A DNA stretch of 64,000 nucleotides from Pseudomonas sp. GOM7 (GTDB lineage: Bacteria; Pseudomonadota; Gammaproteobacteria; Pseudomonadales; Pseudomonadaceae), in assembly GCF_026723825.1 (NCBI RefSeq), contig NZ_CP113519.1:372001-436000 (forward strand), written 5' to 3'. A model generated the notes under the pieces. The model was given only the letters and a program-made list of their open reading frames with translations. It ran no database searches and was not told the DNA's origin. The position numbers were made by a program, and so were the translations under genes. Each line of letters starts with the position of its first letter. Within the stretch, counting starts at the first letter, position 1. This document shows positions 37,940-47,353 of this stretch, piece by piece.

Positions 37940-38707
37940 ATGAACTTCAACTGGGACATATTCTGGCAATACCTGCTGCAGCCCAGCGACGTATACCTCT
38001 ACGGCCTCTGGCTGACCTGCGTGATCGCGGTGATGGCGATGCTGCTGGGATGCGTCCTCGGCCTGCTGGCGGCGCTGATGCGCGCCTCCAGCAACCCGCT
38101 GCTCAACTATCCGGTGCGCTTCTACATCTGGCTGATGCGCGGCACACCGCTGCTGGTACAGATCGTCTTCCTCTATACCGCGTTGGCGGCTGGCGGCATC
38201 TTCCGCTTCGAGGATCTGGATCTGGGCCTGTTCATCCTGCCGGGCAACATCCAGGCGGCGATCATCGCCCTGGGCCTCAATGAAGGTGCCTACATGGCGG
38301 AGATCATCCGCTCCGGGATCAACGCAGTGGATCGCGGCCAGTACGAGGCGGGGCGCTCGCTGGGCATGACCTACCCACGGCTGATGCGGCGCATCGTCCT
38401 GCCGCAGGCCTTCCGCGTGATCGTGCCGCCGCTGGGCAACGAGTTCAACGTGATGCTCAAGAACACCACCCTGGTCAGCGTGATCGGCGTGCAGGAGCTG
38501 CTGCTGAGCACGCAGATGATCACCTCGGCCACCTTCCGCGTGTTCGAGCTGTATCTGGTGGTGGCCATCTACTTCCTGCTGCTGACCACGCTCTGGGGCC
38601 TGTTCCAGCGCTGGCTGGAAGCGCGCTTCGGGCGTACCGACGGCCACGTGCCGGCGAGCAACCGGCTGTTCGGCCTGGGTGCCATGAAATTTCTGAGGGG
38701 GCGTTGA
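37940..38707 (+). CDS. Amino acid ABC transporter permease
   Basis: A 255-residue HisM/GlnP-type permease with about five to six spans. Family blocks: [24 protein letters not shown], and the EAA loop [31 protein letters not shown] (about 131-161). It starts 9 bp after the binding-protein stop and ends just before the ATPase. Only one permease is present, so it probably forms a homodimer. Confidence 0.9.
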   Translation: MNFNWDIFWQYLLQPSDVYLYGLWLTCVIAVMAMLLGCVLGLLAALMRASSNPLLNYPVRFYIWLMRGTPLLVQIVFLYTALAAGGIFRFEDLDLGLFILPGNIQAAIIALGLNEGAYMAEIIRSGINAVDRGQYEAGRSLGMTYPRLMRRIVLPQAFRVIVPPLGNEFNVMLKNTTLVSVIGVQELLLSTQMITSATFRVFELYLVVAIYFLLLTTLWGLFQRWLEARFGRTDGHVPASNRLFGLGAMKFLRGR

Positions 38708-38708
38708 G

Positions 38709-39488
38709 ATGGGCGCATTGGACGAGAGTCTGGTGATCCAGGCCAGTAGCGTGCACAAGCGCTTCGGTGAGCTGGAAATCCTCAAGGGCGTGTCGTTGAA
38801 CGTGCGCCGTGGTGAGGTGGTGGTGCTGATCGGCGCCTCCGGCTCGGGCAAGACCACCTTCATCCGCTGCCTCAACTACCTGGAGGACATCCAGGGCGGC
38901 AGCATCCTGGTCAACGGCAAGCCCATGGGTTACATCGAGCGTGCCGACGGCAAGCGCGTGCGTGACTCCGAGCGCAACATCGCGCGCATGCGCCGTGACA
39001 TCGGCATGGTGTTCCAGCGCTTCAACCTGTTCCCGCACATGACCGTACTGGAGAACATCATCGAGGCGCCGACCCAGGTGCTCGGCGTCAGCCGGCGCGA
39101 AGCCGAGGAACAGGCGCGGCAACTGCTGGCCCGTGTGCGCCTGTCGGACAAGGCCGATCACTACCCCAGCCAGCTCTCCGGCGGTCAGCAACAGCGTGTG
39201 GCGATTGCCCGCGCGCTGGCGATGAAGCCGCAGGCCATGCTCTTCGACGAACCGACCAGCGCGTTGGACCCGGAAACCGTGGGCGAGGTACTGCAAGTGA
39301 TGAAGGAGCTGGCCGAGGAGGGCATGACCATGGTGGTGGTCACCCACGAGATGGGTTTTGCCCGCGAGGTGGCCGACCGTGTGGTGGTGCTGCACCAGGG
39401 CGAACTGATCGAAGAAGGGCCACCGGCCCAGGTATTCGGCAACCCCCATCACCCGCGCACGCGGGAGTTCCTCAGTCGCGTTCTGTGA
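38709..39488 (+). CDS. Amino acid ABC transporter ATP-binding protein
   Basis: A 259-residue GlnQ-type ATPase with Walker [10 protein letters not shown] (about 44-52), Q-loop FQRFNLFPH, signature LSGGQQQR (about 158-165), Walker [12 protein letters not shown] and [15 protein letters not shown]. The short insert [21 protein letters not shown] (about 75-95) between Walker A and Q-loop is characteristic of this subgroup. It directly follows the permease gene and precedes the gamma-glutamyltransferase. Confidence 0.9.
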   Translation: MGALDESLVIQASSVHKRFGELEILKGVSLNVRRGEVVVLIGASGSGKTTFIRCLNYLEDIQGGSILVNGKPMGYIERADGKRVRDSERNIARMRRDIGMVFQRFNLFPHMTVLENIIEAPTQVLGVSRREAEEQARQLLARVRLSDKADHYPSQLSGGQQQRVAIARALAMKPQAMLFDEPTSALDPETVGEVLQVMKELAEEGMTMVVVTHEMGFAREVADRVVVLHQGELIEEGPPAQVFGNPHHPRTREFLSRVL

Positions 39489-39550
39489 GAGGCGAGCGGC
39501 AGCGACCTGCCGCTCAGCCCTGCAATCAAACCCTGTATCGAGTTCCAGTC

Positions 39551-41167
39551 ATGCTCAATTTCTCTGCCCACGAATATCCCTACGCCTCTCAGCGCCAGAG
39601 CGTGTTCGCCCGCAAGGGCATGGTCGCGGCCTCGCAGCCGCTGGCGGCCGAAGCCGGTATCGCCATGCTGCGCCGTGGCGGCAATGCGGTGGACGCCGCC
39701 ATCGCCACTGCCGCCGCGCTGACGGTGGTCGAGCCCACCGGCTGCGCCATCGGCGGCGACGCCTTCGCCCTGGTGTGGATCAAGGACAAACTCCATGGCC
39801 TGGACGCCAGTGGCCATGCGCCGGCAGCGCTGTCCAGCGAAGCGGTCAAGGCCGCCGGCCACGAGCGCGTGCCGGTGCACGGCTGGTTGCCGGTCACCGT
39901 ACCCGGTTGTCCCGCGGCCTGGGCCGAGCTGTCGCGGCGCTTCGGCAAGCTGCCCTTCGCCGAACTGCTGCAGCCGGCCATCGAGCTGGCGCGCGATGGC
40001 TTCCCGGTGTCTCCGGTGGTCGCCCACCAGTGGCGCATCGCCCAGGATGAGTACCAGGCCAGCCGCGAGGCCTTCCCTGAGCTGCAAGCCTGGTTCGACA
40101 CCTACCTGATCGACGGCCAGGCGCCTGTAGCCGGGCAACTGTTCCGCAATCCGGCGCAGGCGCAGACCCTGACCGAGCTGGCCGAAACCCAGTGCGAAAG
40201 CTTCTACCGCGGCGCCATCGCCGAGCGTCTGGCCAGTCATGCTGCCGCCACTGGCGGCAAGCTCACTGCCGCCGACCTGGCCGGCTATCTGCCGCGCTGG
40301 GTCGAGCCGATCAAGGTCAACTACCGCGGCTACGACGTCTGGGAAATTCCGCCGGCCGGCCAGGGCCTGATCGCCCTGATGACCCTGAAGATTCTCGAAG
40401 GCTTCGACTTCGACCACCGCGACAGCCGCCAGACCTGGCACCGCCAGATCGAGGCGATGAAGCTGGCCTACGCCGACGGTCTGCACTACATCACCGACCC
40501 CGAGCACATGCGCGTGGCCGCCGAGCAACTGCTCGCCGACGACTACTGCGCCCGGCGCCGCGCACTGATCGGCGAACGTGCCCGCGAGCCGTTGCACGGC
40601 GACCCCCAGGCCAGCGGCACGGTGTACATCGCCACCGCCGATGGCGAGGGCAACATGGTCTCGTTCATTCAGAGCGCCTATCACGGCTTCGGCTCCGGCG
40701 TGGTGCTGCCGGACAGCGGCATCGCCCTGCAGAACCGGGGTTCGGAGTTCAGCCTCGACCCGAGTCATGCCAACTACCTGCTGCCGGGCAAGAAGACCTT
40801 CCACACCATCATTCCGGGCTTCCTCAGCAAGGACGGCGCGGCGGTCGGCCCGTTCGGTGTGATGGGCGGCTATATGCAGCCGCAGGGGCACGTGCAGATG
40901 GTGATGAACCTGGTGGACTTCGGCCTCAACCCCCAGGCTGCGCTGGATGCCCCACGCTGGCAGTGGCTGGGCGGGCAGAAAGTGGGCATCGAGCAGGAAA
41001 CCCCGCGCGATCTCACCTTCGCCCTGGCCCGTTGCGGCCATCAGATCGAAGTGGCCTGCGACCGCACCGACTACGGGCGCGGCCAGATCATCCTGCGCGA
41101 CTCGCAGACCGGCGTGCTCTGCGGCGGCACCGAGCCGAGGGCCGACTCGCATATCGCCGTGTATTGA
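39551..41167 (+). CDS. Gamma-glutamyltransferase family protein
   Basis: A 538-residue Ntn-hydrolase of the gamma-glutamyltransferase family. The N-terminal half has GMVAASQPLAAEAGIAMLRRGGNAVDAAIATAAALTVVEPTGCAIGGDAF (about 24-73). Thr357 in ASGTVYIATAD is the nucleophile exposed by autocleavage; most relatives have TTHLSVVD at this point, so this is a divergent but expected catalytic position. There is no signal peptide, which suggests a cytoplasmic enzyme that works on imported gamma-glutamyl amides. It follows the amino acid importer genes, with 62 bp between. Confidence 0.85.
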   Translation: MLNFSAHEYPYASQRQSVFARKGMVAASQPLAAEAGIAMLRRGGNAVDAAIATAAALTVVEPTGCAIGGDAFALVWIKDKLHGLDASGHAPAALSSEAVKAAGHERVPVHGWLPVTVPGCPAAWAELSRRFGKLPFAELLQPAIELARDGFPVSPVVAHQWRIAQDEYQASREAFPELQAWFDTYLIDGQAPVAGQLFRNPAQAQTLTELAETQCESFYRGAIAERLASHAAATGGKLTAADLAGYLPRWVEPIKVNYRGYDVWEIPPAGQGLIALMTLKILEGFDFDHRDSRQTWHRQIEAMKLAYADGLHYITDPEHMRVAAEQLLADDYCARRRALIGERAREPLHGDPQASGTVYIATADGEGNMVSFIQSAYHGFGSGVVLPDSGIALQNRGSEFSLDPSHANYLLPGKKTFHTIIPGFLSKDGAAVGPFGVMGGYMQPQGHVQMVMNLVDFGLNPQAALDAPRWQWLGGQKVGIEQETPRDLTFALARCGHQIEVACDRTDYGRGQIILRDSQTGVLCGGTEPRADSHIAVY

Positions 41168-41207
41168 GGTTCGGCGCCCTTTGGGCGCTGGTGGCCGGGG
41201 ATGCGCC

Positions 41208-42041
41208 TTAGCTGCGATACAGCTTGAGGCTTTCGACCCGCGCCCGGTAGGCGCCGAGGCGTTCCTTGAGCTGATCCTTGCGGGCGCTGGCGACGCAGTG
41301 CAGCAGCACGTTCAGGGCGCTGGTCAGGCCGCCGGTGGACTCGAGGATCAGGCCGGTCTTGGTCTTCATGGTGACGATGTGCGGCGTGTCGATATGCTTG
41401 GCGATGCCGTATTCGTCGGTGAACACCACCAGGTCGGTGTTCTGCTGCAGGCAGTTGTTGGCGAAGGCGATGCCGGCATCGGCGTAGGGCGCGATGTCGA
41501 TGAGGATCACGCAGCAGCGCTGGTTGTGGCTGTCCAGCCACTGGCCGAGCACGCCGCTGTAGAGGTCGAGAAATTCCACCCCCGAGCGCACCAGGGCCAG
41601 GCGGTTGGCGAAGTCCTCGGCCAACCCGCGAATGGTCTGGAAGCCACAGACGAACACACGCTCGGCATCCCCCACGCGGGCCACGATGTCGCGCCAGTGC
41701 TGGCTGCCGAGCAGCGCGGCGAAGGCGCGCAGGGCTTCGATTTCCTCGTTGAGGTGGGCCACCAGATCGTCCGGTTGCTCCACCCGCTCGATCAGCGCCG
41801 GGTTGAGCAGCGATTGCACGCGCACTTCATCGCGCAGTTCGTCCTTCAGGCTTTTCAGGCCCTTGTAGCCGAGCCGGCGCAGGAAGCGGCTGACGGTGTT
41901 GGGGCTGACCCCGCTCTTGGCCGCCAGGCTGGCGCCGTTCTCGAAGGCGAGGGTTTCCAGATTGGCCTGGATATAGGCCCACAAGGTGCGCTCGGCCGGC
42001 GTCAGCTTGCCTTCCAGGTGTTGCATCTTGCCATCGAGCAT
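41208..42041 (-). CDS. RpiR/MurR family transcriptional regulator
   Basis: A 277-residue regulator. The N-terminal HTH_6 domain is LTPAERTLWAYIQANLETLAFENGASLAAKSGVSPNTVSRFLRRLGYKGLKSLKDELR (about 14-71). The C-terminal part is an SIS sugar-phosphate-like fold (ERVFVCGFQTIRGLAEDFANRLALV ... CCVILIDIAPYADAGIAFANNCLQ). The ATG at 42041 has AGGAAAATCGGAC in front; the earlier ATG at 42077 lies inside a palindrome and has no ribosome binding site, so it is rejected. It is convergent with the gamma-glutamyltransferase gene and divergent from the Pot-type binding-protein gene. Its ligand here is unlikely to be a sugar; the SIS domain may bind an amino compound. Confidence 0.82.
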   Translation of the reverse strand: MLDGKMQHLEGKLTPAERTLWAYIQANLETLAFENGASLAAKSGVSPNTVSRFLRRLGYKGLKSLKDELRDEVRVQSLLNPALIERVEQPDDLVAHLNEEIEALRAFAALLGSQHWRDIVARVGDAERVFVCGFQTIRGLAEDFANRLALVRSGVEFLDLYSGVLGQWLDSHNQRCCVILIDIAPYADAGIAFANNCLQQNTDLVVFTDEYGIAKHIDTPHIVTMKTKTGLILESTGGLTSALNVLLHCVASARKDQLKERLGAYRARVESLKLYRS

Positions 42042-42069
42042 GTCCGATTTTCCTACCATACCAAATCGG

Positions 42070-42089
42070 TCTGACATTTAAATGTCAGA
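42070..42089. promoter_or_regulatory. Perfect 20-bp palindrome between RpiR and Pot-type operon
   Basis: TCTGACATTTAAATGTCAGA, perfectly palindromic with no spacer, lies 29-48 bp upstream of the RpiR start and about 180 bp upstream of the binding-protein gene. AT-rich flanks (TATTGATCTTTGGAATAAATATATTC) resemble a promoter. Likely operator for the RpiR regulator. Confidence 0.55.
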
Positions 42090-42271
42090 GTATTGATCTT
42101 TGGAATAAATATATTCTACTCTGCAGTCGTAACGCAAAGAGATGTCGATTGGCCGTTACCAGGGTGAAGAAAGCCATCAGAGCCTTTCCGCTGCGCAATC
42201 GACACTCGCGCTTCCTGCCGCAACAAGCAAACGTCGCGCCCTGCGCGGCCACAACAGTGGAGAACAGGAAC

Positions 42272-43309
42272 ATGCCCACACTGCGTCATCTCACCCTGTG
42301 CGTCGCGCTTGGCAGCGGCTGCGTCACTGGTGCCGCCCAGGCCGCCGAAGAATTGCGCCTGTACAACTGGGGCGACTACATCAACCCCGAGGTATTGACC
42401 CGTTTCACCGCCGAGACCGGCATCAAGGTATCGCTCGACACCTATGGCAGCAACGAAGAGATGCTGGCCAAGCTGCAGGCCGGCGCACAAGGCTACGACA
42501 TCGTCTTCCCCTCGGTGCACATGCACGACACCATGGCTGCCATCGGCCTGCTGGAGAAGACCGAGATCAACCAGGATCCGGCTTTCGCCAATATCGACCC
42601 CGCCTTCCTGCGCTCGAAATCCGATCCCAAGGGTGAGTACTGCATGCCCTACGCCTGGGGCACGGTGGGCATCTTCTACAACAAGAACAAGGTCTCCAAG
42701 CCGATCGAGAGCTGGGACGACTTCTTCGCCGAGGCCAAGGCCGGCAAGAAGGTGATCATGCTCGACGACATGCGCGAAACCCTCGGCGTCGGCCTGATCA
42801 AGGACGGCAAGTCGGTCAACACCACCAACCCCGACGACCTCAAGCAGGCTGCCGACTGGCTGATCGAGCGCAAGCCGCTGATCTCCGCCTTCACCTACGA
42901 CAGCGTGCCGATGGTGCAGTCCGGCGACGCTGCTGCCTCGCACTATTTCGTCGGCGCCATGATGTACGTGAAGCAGGACCCGCAGAACCTCGCTTACGTC
43001 ATTCCCAAGGAAGGCGCGACGATGTACCAGGAGGACATGTGCGTGCTCAAGAGCGCGCCGAACAAGGCCAACGCCAAGCGCTTCATGAGCTTCTTCCTGC
43101 AACCGGAGATCGCCGCGCTGAATACCGCGCAGCAGATGAACGGCACGCCCAACAAGGAGGCGCTGAAGCTGCTGCCGGCCGAGCTGCGCGACAACCCGCA
43201 GGTCAACCCGCCAGCCGAGGTGATGGCCAAGCTGCAGATCTTCGAGGATCTGGGTAAGGGGCTGCGTCAGTACGACCGGGTGTGGACGCGCGTGCGTACC
43301 GCCAACTGA
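42272..43309 (+). CDS. Spermidine/putrescine-type ABC transporter substrate-binding protein (PotD/PotF-like)
   Basis: A 345-residue periplasmic protein with signal peptide MPTLRHLTLCVALGSGCVTGAAQA (cleavage after about 24). PotD/PotF features are LRLYNWGDYINPEVLTRFTAETGIKVSLDTYGSNEEMLAKLQAG at the N-terminus, then YDIVFPSVHMHD, MPYAWGTVGIFYNKNKV and WDDFF. The polyamine-contact residues of PotD/F (aromatic and acidic) are only partly kept, so the true ligand could be a polyamine or a related cation. ATG 42272 follows AACAGGAAC. First gene of a four-gene transporter. Confidence 0.88.
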   Translation: MPTLRHLTLCVALGSGCVTGAAQAAEELRLYNWGDYINPEVLTRFTAETGIKVSLDTYGSNEEMLAKLQAGAQGYDIVFPSVHMHDTMAAIGLLEKTEINQDPAFANIDPAFLRSKSDPKGEYCMPYAWGTVGIFYNKNKVSKPIESWDDFFAEAKAGKKVIMLDDMRETLGVGLIKDGKSVNTTNPDDLKQAADWLIERKPLISAFTYDSVPMVQSGDAAASHYFVGAMMYVKQDPQNLAYVIPKEGATMYQEDMCVLKSAPNKANAKRFMSFFLQPEIAALNTAQQMNGTPNKEALKLLPAELRDNPQVNPPAEVMAKLQIFEDLGKGLRQYDRVWTRVRTAN

Positions 43310-43358
43310 AGGTGGGTTGCGCAGGGCTGTTAGGGCTCTGCGTAGCCGATGTTGCCAA

Positions 43359-43381
43359 CGGTGCGCACAGCGCACCCTACG
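43359..43381 (+). repeat. 23-bp intergenic repeat, copy 2
   Basis: GGTGCGCAC followed by AGCGCACCCTACGG, within the 117-bp gap between the binding-protein and ATPase genes. It differs from copies 1 and 3 only in the middle bases. Confidence 0.7.
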
Positions 43382-43426
43382 GCGTCCGTTTCGCCTTCGG
43401 TGAACGGGCCTGTGCTGGAGTCTTCC

Positions 43427-44533
43427 ATGACCGCTTTCACCCAGACCGCGCCTGTGGTCGAGATCCGTGGCGCGGTGAAGCACTACCGTGCACCGGAAGG
43501 GCACCTGGTGCGTGCCCTCGATGGCCTCGATCTGGCCGTCGGCGCCAATGAATTCGTCACCCTGCTGGGGCCGTCCGGCTGCGGCAAGACCACGTTGCTG
43601 CGCACCATCAGCGGTTTCGAGCAACTCGATGGTGGTGAGCTGCTGATCCAGGGCCAGCCGATGAACAGCGTGCCGCCGCACCGCCGCCCGGTGCATACGG
43701 TGTTCCAGAGCTACGCGCTGTTCCCGCACATGAGCATCGGCGACAACGTCGGCTACGCGCTGGACGTGCGCGGCGTGGGCAAGGCCGAGAAACGCCAGCG
43801 CGTCGGCGAGGCCCTGGAAATGGTCGGCCTGGCCGGTATGGAGCGGCGCAAGCCCGGCCAGCTCTCCGGTGGTCAGCAGCAACGGGTGGCGCTGGCTCGC
43901 GCCATCGTCGATCGCCCGGCGCTGCTGTTGCTCGACGAGCCGCTGTCGGCCCTCGACCGCCAGTTGCGCCAGGCCATGCAGCGCGAGCTGAAGAACCTGC
44001 AGCACGAGCTGGGCATCGCCTTCGTCTTCGTCACTCACGATCAGGAAGAGGCCCTGACCATGAGCGACCGCATCGTCGTGCTCAATGGTGGCCATATCCA
44101 GCAGATCGGCGCCCCGGCAGAGATCTACCACCGCCCGGCCAACGCCTTCGTTGCCGGTTTCATCGGCGAGAGCAACCTGTTCAACGCGCACGTCGGTTCG
44201 GTCAACGACGGCATCGCCTATCTGCTCGACAGCCAGGGCGACCTGCTGCAGGCGCGCCATCCCGACCTGCGCGTCGGCCAGTACGCCCAGCTCATGCTGC
44301 GTCCCGAGCAGTTCCACCTGCATTGCCCCGGCGAGGGCTTCGCCGCGCTGGAAGGGCGGCTGGAGCAACTGCTGTTCATCGGCAAGGATTTCGAGCTGCT
44401 GCTGCGTACCTCGCACGGTCGCCTGGTCAAGGCGGTGCTGCGTGACGCCGCGCCGCAACGCCTACGCACCGGCGATAGCGTGCAGCTCTGGTACGGTCGG
44501 GAGGCCGCGCACCTGATCCCAGGAGGTGCCTGA
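43427..44533 (+). CDS. Pot-type ABC transporter ATP-binding protein (PotA/PotG-like)
   Basis: A 368-residue ATPase. Walker [10 protein letters not shown] (about 48-56), Q-loop FQSYALFPHMSI, signature LSGGQQQR (about 146-153), Walker B LLLLDEPLSALD and [16 protein letters not shown] are intact. The C-terminal TOBE-2-like domain (LMLRPEQFHLHCPGEGFAALEGRL) is as in PotA/PotG. GGAGTCTTCC precedes ATG 43427. It overlaps the first permease gene by one base (TGATG). Confidence 0.9.
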   Translation: MTAFTQTAPVVEIRGAVKHYRAPEGHLVRALDGLDLAVGANEFVTLLGPSGCGKTTLLRTISGFEQLDGGELLIQGQPMNSVPPHRRPVHTVFQSYALFPHMSIGDNVGYALDVRGVGKAEKRQRVGEALEMVGLAGMERRKPGQLSGGQQQRVALARAIVDRPALLLLDEPLSALDRQLRQAMQRELKNLQHELGIAFVFVTHDQEEALTMSDRIVVLNGGHIQQIGAPAEIYHRPANAFVAGFIGESNLFNAHVGSVNDGIAYLLDSQGDLLQARHPDLRVGQYAQLMLRPEQFHLHCPGEGFAALEGRLEQLLFIGKDFELLLRTSHGRLVKAVLRDAAPQRLRTGDSVQLWYGREAAHLIPGGA

Positions 44534-45420
44534 TGCCGTTGCGCGAGCGCTTGCGCCTGGTCGGCCTGCTGACCCCGGTGACGCTGATCATCGGCGTGTT
44601 CTTTCTTGCCCCGTTGACCATCATGGCGCTGTACAGCCTGCTCGAACCGGGACTCTATGGTGGCGTCGAGTGGAACTTCTACCCGGACAACTTCGGCCGC
44701 GTGCTGGGCTGGGCCGATGGCACCAATGAGGACTTCGATCCGGTCTACCTGGAAATCATCCTGCGCTCGTTCAAGCTGGCCGGGATGACCGTGCTGGCGA
44801 CCCTGGCGCTGTGCTACCCGGCGGCCTTCTGGGTGGCGCGGCAGCCGGAGCGGATGCGCAACTTCTGTCTGTTTCTGATCACCCTGCCGTTCTTCACCAG
44901 CCTGATCGTGCGCCTCTACGCCTGGCTGCTGATCCTGCGTCCCAGTGGCGTGATCAACACCGCGCTGGCGGCGCTGGGTTTCTACAACCCGGTGGAGCTG
45001 ATCTACACCGAGGCGGCGGTGCTGATCGGCATGACCTACATCTTCATCCCGTTCATGTTCATGCCGGTCTACGCCAGCGTCGAGAAGCTCGACAGGCGCC
45101 TGCTGGAGGCCTCTGCCGACCTCGGCGCGAGCCGCTGGCAGAGCTTCTGGAAGGTGATCTTCCCGCTGACCTTGCCGGGCATCGCCGCCGGCTCGATCAT
45201 CGTCTTCATCCCCAGCCTGGGTAACTTCATCGTGCCGTCGCTGCTCGGTGGCGCGCGCGTGCTGATGATCGGTAGCCTGGTCGAGCAGCAGTTCCTCGCC
45301 GCGCGCAACTGGCCGTTCGGCGCCGCCCTGGCGATGTTGCTGATGGCTGCGGTGCTGGTGTGCCTGGTGCTCTACGTGCTGGCGCAGGGGCGCAACGGCG
45401 CACAGGAGGCCAGCCGATGA
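44533..45420 (+). CDS. Pot-type ABC transporter permease I (PotB/PotH-like)
   Basis: A 295-residue permease with about six spans. It starts with LLTPVTLIIGVFFLAPLTIMALYSLLEPG and carries the EAA loop LLEASADLGASRWQSFWKVIFPLTLPG (about 191-217). The periplasmic loop WNFYPDNFGRVLGWADGTNEDFDPVYLEI is longer than in PotB. It overlaps the second permease gene by 4 bp (ATGA). Confidence 0.9.
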   Translation: MPLRERLRLVGLLTPVTLIIGVFFLAPLTIMALYSLLEPGLYGGVEWNFYPDNFGRVLGWADGTNEDFDPVYLEIILRSFKLAGMTVLATLALCYPAAFWVARQPERMRNFCLFLITLPFFTSLIVRLYAWLLILRPSGVINTALAALGFYNPVELIYTEAAVLIGMTYIFIPFMFMPVYASVEKLDRRLLEASADLGASRWQSFWKVIFPLTLPGIAAGSIIVFIPSLGNFIVPSLLGGARVLMIGSLVEQQFLAARNWPFGAALAMLLMAAVLVCLVLYVLAQGRNGAQEASR

Positions 45421-46277
45421 ACACCTTGCCCGCACGTCTCGGGCGCCGCCTGCTGGGCGGCTACAGCCTGGCCTTCTTCGTCTTCCTGTACCTGCCAATC
45501 GGCCTGATCGTCGCCTACTCGTTCAACAGCAACCCGATCAACATGATGATCTGGGACGGCTTCAGCCTGGACTGGTATCGCTCGCTGTTCGGCCTGTCCA
45601 CCAGCCTCAGCGAGAACGCGCTGTACGTCGAGTCCACTGACCAGTTACTGGCCGCGCTGCGCACCAGCCTGGTGGTGGCGCTGACCACCACGGCGATCTC
45701 CACGGTGATCGGCACGCTCACCGCGCTGGCGCTGGCGCGTTATCGCTTCCGCCTGCAGAAGTTCTACCGGGTGCTACTGTTCATGCCGATGCTGATGCCC
45801 GATATCGTGCTCGGCATCGCCCTGCTGATCTTCTTCGTCGGCGTCGGCCTGCCGCTGGGCAAGCTGTCGATCATCATCGGCCACTGCACCTTCCTGATCA
45901 GCTACGTGTTCCTCATCGTCAGCGCCCGTCTGGCCGGCATGGACACGCGCCTGGAGGAGGCCTCGGCCGATCTCGGCGCCTCGCCCTGGATGACCTTCCG
46001 CCGGGTGACCCTGCCGCAGATCCTGCCCGGTGTGGTCGGCGGCGCGCTGCTGGCGTTCATCATCTCGATGGACGACCTGGTGATCACCTACTTCATCGCC
46101 GGTGTGGACTCCACCACGCTGCCGGTCTTCATCTACGGCATGATCCGCCGTGGCATCAAGCCGGAGATCAACGCCATCGCCACCCTGCTGCTGATCGCCT
46201 CGCTGCTGATCGCCGCCCTCGGCCTGTACCTGCGCAATCGCAAGCCCGCTACCTCTCAGGATGACTCTCATGGCTAA
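45417..46277 (+). CDS. Pot-type ABC transporter permease II (PotC/PotI-like)
   Basis: A 286-residue permease with about six spans. Typical blocks: FFVFLYLPIGLIVAYSFNSNPINMMIWDGFSLDWY and the EAA loop RLEEASADLGASPWMTFRRVTLPQILPG (about 177-204), then IISMDDLVITYFIAGVDSTTLPVFIYGMIRRGI. The next gene starts inside its last codons (ATG 46270), so the peptidase is translated with the transporter. Confidence 0.9.
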   Translation: MNTLPARLGRRLLGGYSLAFFVFLYLPIGLIVAYSFNSNPINMMIWDGFSLDWYRSLFGLSTSLSENALYVESTDQLLAALRTSLVVALTTTAISTVIGTLTALALARYRFRLQKFYRVLLFMPMLMPDIVLGIALLIFFVGVGLPLGKLSIIIGHCTFLISYVFLIVSARLAGMDTRLEEASADLGASPWMTFRRVTLPQILPGVVGGALLAFIISMDDLVITYFIAGVDSTTLPVFIYGMIRRGIKPEINAIATLLLIASLLIAALGLYLRNRKPATSQDDSHG

Positions 46278-47352
46278 ACCTCGCGCCCGCGAACTCGGCC
46301 TGCCGCTGCCCGGCACCCCCGGCCCGTACAACGCCATCACCGACGTGTCTGGTGTGCTGGTGGGCTACCGCACCCTCGATGGCGTGGCCGCCAACGGTCG
46401 GCGCATCCAGACCGGCGTCACCGCCATCCTGCCGCGCGGCCGCGATGCCGAGCCGCAGCCGGTGTGGGCGGGCTTCCATGCGCTCAACGGCAATGGCGAG
46501 ATGACCGGCACCCACTGGATCGAACACGGCGGTTACTTCGTCGGCCCGCTGTGCATCACCAACTCCCATAGCGTCGGCATCGTTCACCATGCAGCCACGC
46601 GCTGGACGATCCAGCAGTACGCCGATGCCTGGCAGCGCGAGCACCTGTGGGCCATGCCGGTGGTGGCCGAGACCTATGATGGGGTGATCAACGACATCAA
46701 CGGCCAGCACATCAGCGAGGCCGATGCCCTGGCCGCACTGGATGCGGCCAAGGGTGGCGCCATCGCCGAAGGCAACGTCGGCGGCGGCAACGGCATGATC
46801 TGCTACGGCTACAAGGGCGGCACCGGCAGTGCTTCGCGCCTTGTCGAGATCGACGGCCAGACCTACACCCTCGGCGCCCTGGTGCAGGCCAACCATGGTC
46901 AGCGCGACTGGCTCAAGGTCTGCGGCGTGCCGGTGGGCGAGCGCCTGGAAGATGACCTGCCGGCCGGGCTGGAACGCGAACGTGGTTCGATCATCGTCAT
47001 CCTCGCCACCGACGCGCCGTTGCTGCCGCACCAACTCAAGCGCCTGGCGCAGCGCGCGGGTCTCGGTATCGCCCTGGCCGGCACGCCCGGCGGCAACAAC
47101 TCCGGCGATATCTTCCTCGCCTTCAGTGTGGCCAACCCACGACCCTTGCCGCAGGTGTCGCAAGCGCGGCTGAGCCTGGACTACCTCAACGACGAGTGTT
47201 TCGACGCCCTGTATCTGGCCGCCGTGCAGGCCACCGACGAAGCCGTGCTCAACGCCATGCTCGCCGCCGAAGACTCTCCGATGCAGAAGCCCGAAGGCAT
47301 CTGCCGCGCTATTGATGGCCAGCGTTTGCGCGAACTGGTGACTGGGGCCTGA
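46270..47352 (+). CDS. P1 (DmpA-type) aminopeptidase/beta-peptidase
   Basis: A 360-residue Ntn-hydrolase of the S58/P1 family, whose members are the D/L-aminopeptidase DmpA and beta-aminopeptidases. Autocleavage should occur before Ser278 in the motif GTPGGNNSGDIFLAF; other markers are the N-terminal NAITDVSGVLVGYRTL, the GTHWIEHGGYFVGPLCITNSHSVG segment and GAIAEGNVGGGNGMICYGYKGG. ATG 46270 is preferred over 46261 because AGGA is spaced 8 bases before it. It overlaps the permease gene by 8 bp. There is no signal peptide, so it would cleave a substrate brought in by the Pot-type importer. Confidence 0.88.
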   Translation: MAKPRARELGLPLPGTPGPYNAITDVSGVLVGYRTLDGVAANGRRIQTGVTAILPRGRDAEPQPVWAGFHALNGNGEMTGTHWIEHGGYFVGPLCITNSHSVGIVHHAATRWTIQQYADAWQREHLWAMPVVAETYDGVINDINGQHISEADALAALDAAKGGAIAEGNVGGGNGMICYGYKGGTGSASRLVEIDGQTYTLGALVQANHGQRDWLKVCGVPVGERLEDDLPAGLERERGSIIVILATDAPLLPHQLKRLAQRAGLGIALAGTPGGNNSGDIFLAFSVANPRPLPQVSQARLSLDYLNDECFDALYLAAVQATDEAVLNAMLAAEDSPMQKPEGICRAIDGQRLRELVTGA

Positions 47353-47353
47353 C

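Noticed and set aside
42042..42077. ATG 42077 as RpiR start
   Set aside because: It lies inside the 20-bp palindrome with no Shine-Dalgarno sequence, whereas ATG 42041 has AGGA at proper distance.
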